A stretch of DNA of 64,000 nt from Mytilus edulis (taxonomy: Eukaryota > Mollusca > Bivalvia > Mytilida > Mytilidae): NCBI RefSeq assembly GCF_963676685.1, contig NC_092346.1, positions 25,247,133 to 25,311,132 of the forward strand, given 5' to 3'. The notes below the pieces were generated by a model. It saw nothing but the letters and a program-made list of their open reading frames with translations, ran no database searches and was not told the DNA's origin. The position numbers and the translations under genes were made by a program. Positions within the stretch are counted from its first letter, which is position 1. Each line of letters opens with the position of its first letter. Positions 45,715 to 58,400 of this stretch are shown one piece after another.

Positions 45715-48700
45715 TCACCATCTGACTAGGATTTCATCATCATTTTCCACAGAATAAAAAGATATTTGTCTTAAATCATTGTCGAAAGGAATTTCTTGAT
45801 CAGGCATCTAAAATGTAAAATAAATCAATGTTATAGGAAAATGTTTAACTGAATTTACAATGCAATACATTTTGTACTAAGTTACCAAAATAAATTAAAT
45901 CATTGAGGAATCTGACTATTAACAATTTTTCCTTTGATGAAAGTTATTTGGCATAGTAACATATTTTTGCACACACACAAATATCATTTAAACCAAAACA
46001 TGTATCCCATCCCGTTATTCTTATAGTTTATTGAAGCACCAAATGTTCATGTTCCTGTGTCATTTCAGGATTTTCTTTGTTGGATGTTTTTGGTTGTATC
46101 TTGCATTGTTGTTTTCTAATTCCTTTGAAGATTTAGTGGTAAAAGCAGATCTTTGATTGTCTCATGTCTTTATCATTTGATTCAGTTTTCATTGCAGATA
46201 CTGTTGTGAACTTAATGAATGGAAATTTATAGCTGTCATTTATTTTTCCCTACCTTTTTGCTAATATATGACAATGTAACTTCATCAGCACCAACTTTGT
46301 ACAACCTCTGTATTAAGGTTTTTACCTTCTGTATCACCATGGTAACTGTAATCATATTAAAATATAATTTAACATTGCTTTGACAGAATAGGATGCTGGG
46401 TTTAATTTAGCTCCATTTTTAAAAGAAAAATCTCTAATGATACTTTTTCTTTTCAATTCCATGTATTTATAAATACTAAATTACCTTTTCTTAAGAATAC
46501 ATAAGAATTTTTTTCAAATGTCAAAAACAAAAGATGGTTTATTCTACTTTCCATACAAAAATTTGTCATAAACTCACATTCAAATAAAATGCATGTACTT
46601 CCAAACATTACACACTATAGAAAAGTAACAAAATATATAAATACCTGGTAACTTTTTGGTTATAACTCTTTGGTCAGGTTGGTCAGGATTTCTTATTTTG
46701 ACAGCTGTTGAGTGTTAAGAATAAAAAATAAAGCTCTAGTATATTCAGTATACAAAGTAAACCAGATGCTCCGCAGGGCGCAGCTTTATACGACAGCAGA
46801 GGTCGAACCCTGAACGGTTGGGGCTAGTATGGACACAACATTCAAACTTGATACAGCTCTGAATTTGGATTGTGATTAAATAGTTGACACAGCATAGGTT
46901 TCTGACACAGAATGAATGTGGTCTAATGAACTTAAAATGTTTTTTTTTTGCTTTTGAGCAATTCAGTATGCTATTGAATATTAATCCTTTGATATTTGAA
47001 GAAATTTTTTTTTTCCTTTCTGAAATCTGAAATAAGAAAAACTGAACCCCACTAATTTTTTTCACCTCCCCCTTTCCCTTATTCCAAAAATGATCTCAAT
47101 TCAAATTTCTTATGGAGTTTTCAACAATAACTACTCATTTAAATACATCATAAAATATACCAGGTGCTCCGCAGGGCGCAGCTATATACGACCCCAGTGG
47201 TCGAATCCTGAACAGCTGGGGCAAATATGGTCACAATATTCAAGCTTGATACTGTCTGAATTTGGATTGTGATAATTTTTTTTACATAATATGAGTTTTT
47301 GTCACAAAATAATGTGGTCAAAGATCTTACAAATCTATTGCACAATACTGTGCAATTGAATATTTCTTCTTGAAACTTTTCAAAATTTGAAATTTGAAAA
47401 ATTTTGAAAAAAAAGGAATCCCTTAAAAAAATGGTAAACAAACCCCCCCCCCCCACTTTTTGAAACCCTCATTGGAGCAATAACCCTTAAACTCAATCCC
47501 ATGTTTTCTTTTGTAGTATTGAACCTTGTAGTACAATTTCAGAGAGATCCATACACTTAAACACAAGTTATCATCATGATTGTTTAGAAACTAGAAACAT
47601 GCTTCTTTTTGGCCCTTTTTAGGCCCCTAAATCTAACATATTTCCGGCAATTAACCCAAAACTTTATCCCAGCCTCCTCTTTGTTATATGGTACATTGTG
47701 GTACAATTTCAGAGAGATCCATACAATTACACACAAGTTATTGTCTGGAAACTAGAAAAAAATGCTTGTTTTGGCCCCTTTTTGGCCCTTAATTCCTAAA
47801 CTTTGGCCCCATATCCCTGAAAATGAATCCAAACCTTCTACTTGTGGTTTTAAACATTGCGATATAATTTCAGAGCAATTCAAATACTTGTACACAAGTT
47901 ATTATCCTGAACTAGAAAAATGCTTGTTTTGGGCCCCTTTTTGGCCCTTAATTCCTATAAAGTTGGGACCATCATCCCCAAAATTAATCCCAACCTTCAT
48001 GTTGTGGTATTGAACCTTCTGAAAAAATTTCATAAAGATCTATTCACTTAAACTAAAGTTATTATCCGGAAACCAATGTGTCTTCGGACGACGACACAGA
48101 CGACGACATCATACCATTATACGATCCCAAAATTTTTTTGAAGTCTTTTCAAAAGAAAGAACATAATATTCATGACTTTTGAGTCATAAATCCATTATAT
48201 TTGGACTTTTCCAATTATTTCTTATCATGAAATTCCTTTCTCATTATATATATATTTTTTTTATATCCTTCTAATGTGTAAATATTCAAATGGAAGATAT
48301 TCTTTTCAAAAATTGACAGAAAAAAGAATATATAGTTGATAATAAAATTGATTGCCTTAAGATGTCAGATAAAAATTAATATTTTTTTTTTAATTTTTTT
48401 CTGATCTATGATCAAACTCAAACCACTTGCACTTGATACAAGCAAGCAACCATGAAACCACACCAGTAGAATATGAGTACAAAAAATGTACTATTATTCA
48501 TGACTTCATGCTAAGTCTTAATCAAAATAGTATGCATAGGAAATCCACAATTATAACTAAAGAGGATACAAATGAGGTTGTCTTTCAGGGTTTTTGATTT
48601 CTGTTCCATTTCTGAAGTTTCTGGAGCACCATACTCTAAAAAATAAAATTTACAAATAGTAACCAATATTTATTTTTTCAATGAATTCACACAATGAGTG

Positions 48701-51700
48701 CTTGTTAAAATGTATTTTTTTCTCTTATAAATTCAATACCTTAAAACTTTTCATTACCACTAAACATATTTTATTAACAAATGAAAATCTAACAAACATT
48801 TACATGAAAAAGGTGCTGTGATTCAGATGAAAACAGGAAAAAACTCTATTCCTTTACTTTGGGTTTGTTAATTGGATTTATTTTGTGTCATGAATTAAAA
48901 CACGAAGCCACCCCATCTTTTCAATTTAATGAGATTGAGTAATGAGATGAAATAGAACCATACTTTTAAGGAATTGTTTGAAGCGTGGATGTTCTTGAAG
49001 GAATTCTGCACTTGTTTGGTCTTTGTCTTTCTCCTGGTGACCACCTGCCTTTAACCAATGTGGACCAAATCTTTTTAAGTAGTCTATTTCAGCACCTTTT
49101 CTCTCATCCTCAAATACCTGCAATAGATGTGAACCCTAGGATTGTAGTATATTGCACTGTTTTCACTTATTCAGTCAATGACTAGGGCAAGGAAGGGTTT
49201 GAATATATTCATTAATTTGGTTCAATCTTGCTACAATGAACCGACAACATTTCCATCTGATAGGAGCAGTGTAGAACATGCAATTCAGTGCAACTTTTTG
49301 CTCTATGTTAGAGACTACATGAAGAAATTAAGAACAGCACTACAAAGCATAGCTAGCTTCTTTGCTTTCAGTTTTATCATGTGCATGTAAGTAGTTTGTT
49401 ATAAAACTAGTTAAATCTAGCCACGGATTAGAATAAATATGTATTTACCAGGGAACTTGTTAAACTTGCAATGAGCTGTGTTTGAGTGTATCTATGTCAC
49501 ATCTGCACACAATTTTGAGTTAAATAAATGATGTAGGAGGAAACCTCCTTGTTGAGTGTGGATATGGTGACTCTAAATTTTGAAAAAAAATATTATCTGT
49601 GAACTAACATCTAAGAATTTGTTTACTCATCATCGTCTTATGATTGTGGATTCATTATTTTCCTTGATACCAATTTTTGTGGATAAAGGAAAAATTGTAC
49701 ATGTATAACGGGTATCTTTGATATCTGTTTTTGTGGTTATGATAAGGTCTGCATACAACCATATAGACAATTTTTACTTTGTTGAACTTATAACTTAGTG
49801 GTTGATTTGTACCCATGAAATCCCTGAAAATTGGTATCCCATGAAAAATACTGATGCCAAAGTATAACTTATACATGTATAACCAAATTGTGACACAAAG
49901 GATGCTTTACCTCAGTTCTATTGCACATTTTCAGGGTAGATATCTTCGCCACTAGCATCTGTCTAACTGTTTCTGGTGTAGCTAAGTCCATTATAGGATT
50001 GTGTACAATTCTTATTTCTCCTAGCTGTTGCAACTTATTCAATTCATTTATACTCTTCCACTGAAAATAATTAAAAATCTTCATGACAATCTTATGATAC
50101 TGAAGTAATACCTGATATAAAATTAATGAGATCAAATATGATGTCCAATGAGACAACTATGCACCAAAGTTCAAATGAAGTGGAAGTAGATATTATGCCT
50201 CATGGTGTACTGGGGTACTTTAGGGTGTTAAAATATCCATATCTACGGATATGAACGTAGATAATGAATTTATCCCCGGTCTTAGTCCGAATCGGGCGAG
50301 TTTTATGGAAATTCCGATACAAAGTGTAACGTGAAAACAACGTTTTTTTCATTATCTAAAAAAGTTTTATTGAAATTTGGAATTTTTTATATTCTTTACG
50401 GGGTGTAGGGTACTACCTTTGGTAGAACCCTACAGTTAGTCAATATAAGACGTTTTTAATACGGAGACAGAGAAACTGGATTGAGTCAAATTTGGCGCTC
50501 AATATTGTGAGAGTTATGCCATAGATGGTGTGACGTCAACGTGGGTCATTTGCATAGCTATGTCAGTAGTCCCATTCCTTGAAAATGTGGCAGTCAAGTG
50601 AAGCATTTAATGAAATGAGTGTAAATGATCGCCATACTAGGACAAAATCGGTAATGAATTAAATATTTAATTACAAACATTATGGATAATCTACAGAATT
50701 CAATATTTCACAAGGAGCAATCATGGAACTAAAGAAAACTTGCGTGAAGTTCCCCAGGAAAATGGTTAGCAACGTCCGGGGATATGGGTTAGCAACACCC
50801 AGGGGCTATGGGTTTTGTAACGACGTGCGTTAGCCAATCAAAATCCTAGATATATACTAAGCCGGGGATAAAGAAATTATAGCCTACAACAATGAGAAAG
50901 AAAGGGATCCTTTGCTCACATAATTATGTAATCAAAATACTTAAGATAGTATTTATAACCCCAATTTTCCTTTTATCTCATTTATGCATTATCTTTAAAT
51001 CATCTTAATCATATTTTTCAATCCTTTCAAATATGGTTAACAAAAATTTCATAATCAATCTTCTAAAATTACTTCAACTAAGGGACGTAACTTGTGAAAT
51101 GTTGATTACAAACCTCTGATATTTTGTTGTAATTAACTGAGAGAGACTTCAAACAAGGGAAACAACTGGTAGTATCTCCCGGAGGTACATCAGGGAAATA
51201 AACATTTTCTATTTTGTTGTCATTAAGTATCAATGTATCCAACCTGTTGCGAAATTAAAAAAAATAAACAATTCAAATATTTGTAAAAGATAACCATTGC
51301 TGTTAGTGTAAACATGGTAAATAAACTAATTGTAAGCTTAACATGTATCTAACTTTGTTTACATGCAAAATTGCATCCCCAGCTTAATAAATCAAATTTC
51401 TATAAATTCATGAATGTGACAGAGATAAATAGATGGACGTACAGCAGTAAATATGTGCGATTAATGACACAGTTATTACATCTGAAAATTATTGGACAAC
51501 GTTTTGATTTATCAAATAAATAAATATTGTAGACTTGACAAAAACTTTTTAAAAGTGCAGTTTACTATTCAGTACAAGCCTTTGGTCAGTATAGAAAATT
51601 TAATGAACATTTTATTTTCTAAAACCAATGGGACACCAAACTATCAAACATAACTTGTTCCATAGTGGACCATACAAGAATTAAAGTTGGACCATTTACC

Positions 51701-54700
51701 TAGATAAGCCAGCTAGTTGTAGTACATTGTCCCAAGATGGCACTTTATTGGACTCTAGATTGAGCAGTGTAAGCTGTTCCAAAGAACTCGGAAGACACAA
51801 CTTTTCCACAGAATTAAAACAACAGTGTAACTGTTTCAGTGCTGGAAACATCTTACAAGTCTGTAAAATCTGAAAAGAATGATTACAAAATGTAAAAGTA
51901 TGACCATTAAAACTCAACCAAGGGCCAAGGGTGAAGAATATATCCTTTAACCTTTAAACCTTTGTTATTCTCATTCATTTTTTTTCTTTGTTATGAAATA
52001 ACATACAAATTATCAGTAAATAAAATAGAGAATGAAAGTTAACCAACAGGAGTTAATATTTGTTTTCTCTCCCATTTTTGCTCACAATTATTGTCCTACC
52101 CCACCACTTTAATATATTATTGATTCCACAAAATCTCCATTTCTTGTGAAGTTTCTTAATCTGTATGTGCTAAGTAAGTACCTGTTTCCAAGTATAGTGC
52201 ATTCTGTTGATATATAGGATTTCAACTGTACTAAAGCAAGGCATATCCTCATCTGCTCCAGGTATAATTGGTAGTACATTGTCACTGAAATAAAAATATT
52301 GATTGATAAAAAATTTCAATATAATATGTAAAAATGTACAAGAAATGTAGGCTAATTTAGTGTGATAAATATTTGTATTTTCAGGATGTAACTAATTTTA
52401 CTGGATAAGATCATCAGGTTAACCAATTATTGCCTAATCATTTCTATTTTAAATACAAAACTGTGTTTTTGATGAAAGATTCACTTCCACCTGTGGTTGT
52501 TTCTGTAATATATGGCCTTTTTTGTTTTAATCTTGTCTTATTTCCATTTCAATATTTTGTACATTAACTAGGCCATTAGTTTTCTGGTTTGAGTTGTTTT
52601 ACATTTGTCATTTGGAGCCTTTTATAGCTGACTATGCGGTTTGGGCTTTGCTTTGTGTTGAAGGCAGTATGGTGACCTATAGTGGTTAATTTCTGTGTCA
52701 ATTGGTTTCTTGTAAAGAGTTCTCATGGGCAATCAACCACATCTCTTGATTTATTTATTCTCAAAGTTTCTTTGCTGTATTATAACAAAACACTTACCTA
52801 ACATTTAGTGATTTGAGCTTAGGAAGACATTCAGTAATCTGTGATACACACAACCAAGACGATACTAGTGTTGCTGATATATCTAACTCCTCTATATTAG
52901 GAGTATGCTGTCGTAGCTCACTGCCATGTGATCCTACCCCATATACAGACATACCACGTAATACAACCTCCTGAAGCTGATCAAGCTTGCTGCAAGTTGA
53001 AGAAGATTACAGTGAAACAAATGACTTGGTTGAGGTGAGACAACAATTGCATATTTCGTGTTCATCAAATACTTGCTTACAGTGAAGTAGTATATCAAAG
53101 TTATACATCGAACAATTAGTATCAAGTACAAATTTGACAGAGCACATATGATGAGGTCAGTAAAACCTAGTTTAACTTTGTTTCAGTTTGGATATTGCAG
53201 GATTTGAGATTTGATTTTTTAACATATAATTGAAAGGTCCATTTATTCAACTTCCCATCATTAAAAAAAGATTATTGCATTCCAAATGGTACCTCTCTTC
53301 TAATAAACAAGAATTTCCATCCTCTGATTAATATCAAGTCAAAATAAAAAGTGGAGAATACCAATACAAGTGCTGTTCCCTGATAAACATTTTCTTGGTT
53401 ACTTTAAATATTACAGGAAAATATTGAATAATATATATAATGAGTACAATTGTATTGTATAAAGTTGGTGATTTTTCTTATCATTACATGTAGATATTGG
53501 TTTGATACATGGACTTGCATGAGATTGAATTGTTATCTTGTATTAGTTTTATACATAAAACCGTTGTATAGTACACGAGATTTTGTCTCATATTGGTTTA
53601 ATGTGAGACAGTTGTTTAATATGGATTGTGAATGAGATTGCTATCAAATATTTGTTTTTACATTCAACTGTTGTATTATTATAGATTATCGTTGATCATC
53701 TCAACGAGATTGATTTTCTGGCTTGAGCCGGTATGGCGAAAGTGAGAAAAGCCATCGAGCTGAGATGACCAATGATAATCTGTTTATCGCTATTTTACCA
53801 ATGACAACATTGTTAATGTCATTGACAAGGGGCATGTGCACCCTTATTTTCTTGTAATAATTTTTCTCTACTGTACTAAGAAAGGAAATTATCATTCAGT
53901 TAGATCAAAGGAAAATTTGGTAAAATAGCAATAATATTGATTATTCTCTAGCATATGAAATAAATACCTTTGCTTTTTGTTGACTTTTTCAGCTCCAACC
54001 ATTTCCACTTTCGTTTGTTTCTTATGTCCATCAACAACAAACAAGTCCTCTATAATGACCCCAGCATGTGCTTCATTGGTCTTGCCATATCTATCATTAA
54101 TGGCTAAGAAACAACTGTAACCTCCATCAACCTTCTTGGGTCTGATGAAAGAACCACCAGTACTACTACTGTAATTGTGAATGATAAAATTAATGCTATA
54201 ATATTCGTTTAGAAAATTCAATTCTCATACTAAATTGTAAGAGAAAAAGTTAAAAATATCAAAAAGTAGAATATGGATTGAATTGTACTAGCAGAGAAGT
54301 TTTAAATAATAAATAAACTTTTGGTTCCTATATAACAAAAGTCATTAGAATTAAGGACAGGGGGTTATTCATAAATTTATTTAATCTGCTATTTTATGAT
54401 TTATTTTTCTGTATACATTTGTACCTTAAGGAAGTTTGTTACTCATTTTCAAAATAACAAGCTTTTTATAACACAAAGTATTTATTGATAGGGGATTAAT
54501 AAAGGAACCAAAAGAGCAAAAATAAAAAATAGGTCAATGTGCTTGTTTTTGAGATATAAGCCTTCCAAATAACAATGATTTTATAAGAATTTTACAGATG
54601 GCTTATAATGATACATGTAAAAGATTTATAATAAGAATTTTTTTTTTCAAGGCATTCAAATAGATAAAACCAGAGGATTCTGAAAATGTGACAAAAATTC

Positions 54701-56122
54701 CAAAACATGACAAGCAAACTTCCTTAATTGCACTTTTTGTGTTAGATTTCACATATATGCTAATTTGGTTAAATGACAATAAATATTGGAAATTTAGATT
54801 GCTGTAAATGTTCATTTTTAATTTGCTCCCACTGAACTGTGAAGGACAACTTTCAAATTGGTCAATTAGATCTCATTTTCTATTTTTGTGTGTAAATCAA
54901 AAAGATTATGAAACTGAGGAATACAGTTTTAATAAAAGAGCAAAAGTAGCTTACCTGGTGTGAAAATATTGTTTCCCTTTGTAACTACCATCATGTTTTC
55001 CACGAGATGGATCGTCCCACTCAACACCATACCATGAACCTGTTTAGAATAATCAATATATAGTAATAATTATATTTTCTAAATATAAACACTACTTTAC
55101 ATTGTACATTCTTGGCATGTAGCTTGGCTCAAAGGAAATTGCAAGTTCTAACAGCAGTAATTAGAGGTTATTAATTCTTCCAAATACAGCAATGCAGATA
55201 CATAGTATATACTATATTGGAAATGTACATTTGCTCATGTGATATCGATGAATTATTCTATTATCACATTGCATTTTATGACAAATCAATGAGATGGAAA
55301 CAGGAAGTCATAATAATAAAAGATTTATATGCAAAAGGCTACATGTATGATACCAAAATTCAATACATTTATTTCAACTGCAAATGAGTGTAAAGTTTAA
55401 TCAGCAACTGCAAACAAGTGCAAAGTTAAATCATTTGACGTCAGTAAGAAAAACTAAAAAATTCTATAAGCTTTTTGTGCTGTTCTATCATATATATTCC
55501 GGTCCCAAAATGAAAATGTCCTATCAAAATTGATTTGACATTCAATGTACATGTACAAAATAAGATTTATCTTACTAGCTATGTTTTGAAACTAAATATA
55601 TTTGAACCTGACGCAATTTTTTTTTATTCAAGTGACAACATAACAAAATTCAATATTAACCTTCCCAATGACTAAATCAGAAAAAAAACCAGTCATAGTA
55701 AATCTTAGTGTTTTTGTAATTTGTAGATAACAGGGTTTTAGAAACTTGTTATGACTCTGGATCAAACTTTATTAGATTGTATACAGGTTGACAAATGTTT
55801 TAAAATGTTTAAGTCCATATGACCTCTTGGTGCCTCGTCTAGTTTTATTTTGTTGCAACAACAAATGGAAGTTTGTAAGGACCTTGACTGGCTATACAGC
55901 CCTTGCACGGTCGGGCTTTTGTGGCAAAAATGCTGTCTCATTGATTTATACCGTATATCTCCCTTTCCTCATACTACTACTCTCATATAATAGTGTAAAT
56001 AAAAACCTTACCAGTTGTATCAGGTAAAGTGCCAATAAACTTGACTGAGCCTTTAAATCCCTCATGGTCTACTCTGTGATAAAGACCAATGACTGAGCCG
56101 TCATTGCGTACTACATCACGCA
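45715..56122 (-). CDS. TBCE: Tubulin-folding cofactor E (CAP-Gly, LRR, ubiquitin-like)
   Basis: Thirteen exons join in frame (5'->3'): 56122-56012, 55039-54955, 54168-53968, 52989-52798, 52284-52182, 51869-51700, 51243-51114, 50060-49911, 49117-48964, 48635-48570, 46704-46645, 46345-46254, 45807-45715. All introns are GT-AG, and the product is about 535 aa (human TBCE is of similar length). It has a CAP-Gly domain with [14 protein letters not shown] (42-55) and [10 protein letters not shown], leucine-rich repeats (~134-330: [32 protein letters not shown]), the conserved '[20 protein letters not shown]' segment, and a C-terminal ubiquitin-like domain (~455-535) ending [13 protein letters not shown]. 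The protein acts in the cytosol with the other cofactors, binding alpha-tubulin during heterodimer assembly and disassembly. The first exon begins with TG in phase 1, so an upstream exon ending in A would create the ATG across the junction; the true 5' end is unresolved. Introns hold several transposons. Confidence 0.92.
46761..48140 (+). mobile_element. Composite repeat in a TBCE intron, with nested copy
   Basis: Starts 'accagatgctccgcagggcg'. A second start of the same family lies inside at 47159 ('accaggtgctccgcagggcg'), and the ending 'cggacgacgacacagacgac' is at ~48085. Same family as 42266-44346, opposite to TBCE transcription. Confidence 0.6.
48141..48569. other. TBCE intron, A/T-rich
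   Basis: Low-complexity T/A stretches, nothing else seen. Confidence 0.5.
49118..49910. other. TBCE intron, no further feature
   Basis: No exon or repeat boundary recognised. An imperfect tandem-like segment 'gtggataaaggaaaaattg' and related words near 49660-49860 resembles A/T-rich repeats. Confidence 0.4.
50261..50880. mobile_element. 620-bp element with 'TTTATCCCCGG' inverted ends
   Basis: Left 'tgaatttatccccggtctta' (50264-50283) and right 'taagccggggataaagaaat' (50858-50877) are inverted, with two or three mismatches. The interior is more GC- and CpG-rich than the intron around it and has a short internal duplication ('gggttagcaac'). No frame. It lies in a TBCE intron. Confidence 0.6.
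52540..52750 (-). repeat. Partial 'tggtatgattgccaatgag' family copy
   Basis: 'gtcatttggagccttttata', 'gctgactatgcggtttggg' and 'catgggcaatcaaccacatc'; decayed, in a TBCE intron. Confidence 0.65.
53683..53785. mobile_element. ~100-bp palindromic MITE
   Basis: 'agattatcgttgatcatctc' on the left is inverted as 'gagatgaccaatgataatct' on the right (one or two mismatches), around a short centre. It lies in a TBCE intron. Confidence 0.6.
54430..54723. mobile_element. TTAA-flanked MITE, second copy
   Basis: Same family as 2970-3344: left 'GGAAGTTTGTTACTCA', right (reverse complement) 'GGAAGTTTGCTTGTCA', with TTAA at 54426-54429 and 54724-54727. It shares 'gattaataaaggaaccaaaa' and 'ggcattcaaatagataaa' with the first copy. 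Confidence 0.7.
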
Positions 56123-56384
56123 CTGAGAATAAAAAACAGAATTTTTTGAATGCACACAAACTTGATTGCATGATTTATACATTATAATAAATAGAGATAT
56201 CAGACAGTAAAAAAAATTGCATCATACAAGCATCACTTGTCACTTTTATTTCATTTCAAAACACAAGTTGATTTTTCATGTTCTTTGTTCTTGTCAAAAA
56301 ATGTTTAAAAATGTTCTGATCTATTTTTCAAAGCGAGTTGGCTTTTATTTTGATTTTTTGAAATAAATACACATGAAAGAAATG

Positions 56385-56502
56385 AAGTCTATACATATAA
56401 CAAGGCTCACTTTAGAAAAAACTAAAGTATATACATATAACAAGGCTCACTTTAGAAAAAAATAAAGTATATACATACATGTATAACAAGGCTCACTTTA
56501 GA
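56385..56502. repeat. Tandem repeat, ~50-bp unit, three copies
   Basis: Three copies of 'tatacatataacaaggctca' followed by 'ctttagaaaaaa', the last slightly longer. Confidence 0.8.
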
Positions 56503-57155
56503 ATGTTAGAAAAAAATAAAAAAATGTTCCTTAAAATATCAGGGGGACTCTGGGGTGTAGAAATATTTGTTGTGAGCACCTGTTCCGGTACAAATTATCC
56601 ATTTCATTTTAGATGTGCAATGATCTACCTCTGTTTCAAAATGGTTTCACTTCTGCAGAGTTAAAAATATAAAAATATAAAAATGACACAACCCAATTCT
56701 CTCTCAAAGTCCAGATGAAAGTGGCTTCAGCTTATGGAGTCGTAGGAAGGGGCCACAGATAAAAACTTAAACAGCCTTTCATAAGGGTAGGAATGCCCTT
56801 TATCATCAGGTGTCAAATGGTCGTTTATGGATACCTTTAGCAGCATATTAGTTCATATTGAATAAAATTTTACCATTATTTGTCAGAGGTTTAAATTAAT
56901 TATCGTTACCATGATGTTTGAAATATATTTAACATGATTAAAGTGAATATTTATCAAAATCAGAAGATTTTTTTGACATCTTAAAGAAAGCATACATTTA
57001 ATCATCATGCATCAAAACTAATAATTTTGCAAGTTTTTTTTATCGTTATTTGTCATGAAAGTACCTCCATTACGACCCCTTTCAAGATGTCATTATTATT
57101 TGGACTTGAACAGTACCATACAGATCCTTTATATACCCATAACTTACAAAAATAT
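56503..57155. other. No gene recognised
   Basis: A/T-rich DNA upstream of the first TBCE exon I can place; probably its first intron. Confidence 0.45.
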
Positions 57156-57161
57156 AAGAGC

Positions 57162-57713
57162 CAGAGTTCGCGAAAATGGTCGGTCCTGTCGGTCCTATCG
57201 GTCAAAATGAGGCTTGGACCAGTATATTGAAAGCTAGTGTCGGTCCCGATGACCGATGTAAAAACGGCCGTTGCAGTGCCTTTTTTGTTTACATCGGTCT
57301 TCAGATGTACCTGCTGCTAATTTCTGGTACTGGTTTCCTGTTATAAACAAACTGAAACCTATGGAAACCAAAGTGCCGATCTACACGTGGCCTGCTAAAT
57401 TCGTTCATGGCAAACAATCGGCGATTGAAATCTTAGATGGAGATAACAAATATCGAGAAAATTATTCAGATGATGAAATGGATAGTGAAAATGACTTTAA
57501 TTAAGAACAATCAGAAGATTAGAACTGGTCCTTCATTATTAATTTGTCCGTGGCTGTGAAAAATAAAAGTAATAATAATAAAGTTACTTTTGGATAAAAT
57601 ATGTTATTATTTTTATTTTAGGATCAAATTGACACGAGTTTTTTAGGACTGACAAATAATTTTGCTTTGTCGGCCCCATGACCGACGGGTCAAAACAATT
57701 TTCGTGAACTCTG
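57162..57713 (+). mobile_element. 552-bp element, CAGAGTTCGCGAAAA ends, 6-bp flanking repeat
   Basis: Left CAGAGTTCGCGAAAATGGTC (57162) and right end (reverse complement from 57713) CAGAGTTCACGAAAATTG are inverted repeats. AAGAGC flanks both sides directly (57156-57161, 57714-57719). 'cggtcc..gaccgat' words recur near both ends. Inside, an open stretch ends at TAA 57502-57504 with 'METKVPIYTWPAKFVHGKQ' and an acidic tail 'SDDEMDSENDFN', preceded by a TTCAG. It could be the remnant of a transposase or captured C-terminal exon; I do not recognise it. Confidence 0.6.
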
Positions 57714-57729
57714 AAGAGCGGACGTAAAA

Positions 57730-58149
57730 TAGGTGCCTAATTGACTTTTGCTATAGGTACTGAATGGACTAGGCGACGATTTGACTTGATTTTCACACCC
57801 TTGAATGATGTCACTTTTTTTGTCAGTCATATATCATTGTATATAATTTATGAAAATTTAGTTGTTTTTCCTGGGAACGAAATATAACCACAATGTATGA
57901 AAGTTTTACAGAAAAACAGATAACATATTAATAAATTTGAAATAAAACCACACTCAATCGATTAAGACGATTTAGACGGAAACTAGATCAAAACAACATA
58001 GGAAAGGTGCCCGCTTATCATCGATTTTATCATTAAAAACTTTTCTTTCTTCAGACAAACATTTCTATATACCAATATTGAATGCTGTTGACGTGAAAAG
58101 GGTATTCTTTTCTTTTAATTTTGACTAAATTCATGAAAAATATACTAAC
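57730..58149. other. Upstream region between TBCE and the membrane-protein gene
   Basis: No clear element or exon. It may hold regulatory DNA for either gene. Confidence 0.4.
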
Positions 58150-58231
58150 TCTTGTTTGTGTTGTTGGTTAGCAATGGAAAATTGTCTTCTGTAATGTCTT
58201 CAAAGCGCTTATTATAAGTGATTGCATATCC
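58150..58231 (-). CDS. Candidate 5' exon of TBCE or of another gene
   Basis: On the minus strand, an AATATTAG acceptor is followed by an open stretch reading GYAITYNKRFEDITEDNFPL and LTNNTNK, then 'AACAAGA' and a GTTAGT donor. The donor phase fits the TBCE exon at 56122, and the junction would read ATG. The composition looks coding, but I do not recognise the protein and cannot place a start codon upstream. It may instead be 5' UTR. Confidence 0.3.
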
Positions 58232-58400
58232 CTAATATTAAACGTCCAAAAGATGCATAATAAGCTAAAAATAACTTTTGTTATTGAGTTAAGCGTGCGC
58301 TTTTTTAATACTAATTTCGCACTGTGTAGATGGCTACAATTCTACATTGATTATTTATTTTGACAGAATGAAAGTAAAGTAAAGTCACTCAACTTCAAGG

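Noticed and set aside
56123-56171. In-frame ATG at 56171 as the TBCE start
   Set aside because: It would translate a T-rich tract and the CTCAG acceptor (phe-rich, no similarity to the family); splicing at 56123 is more likely.
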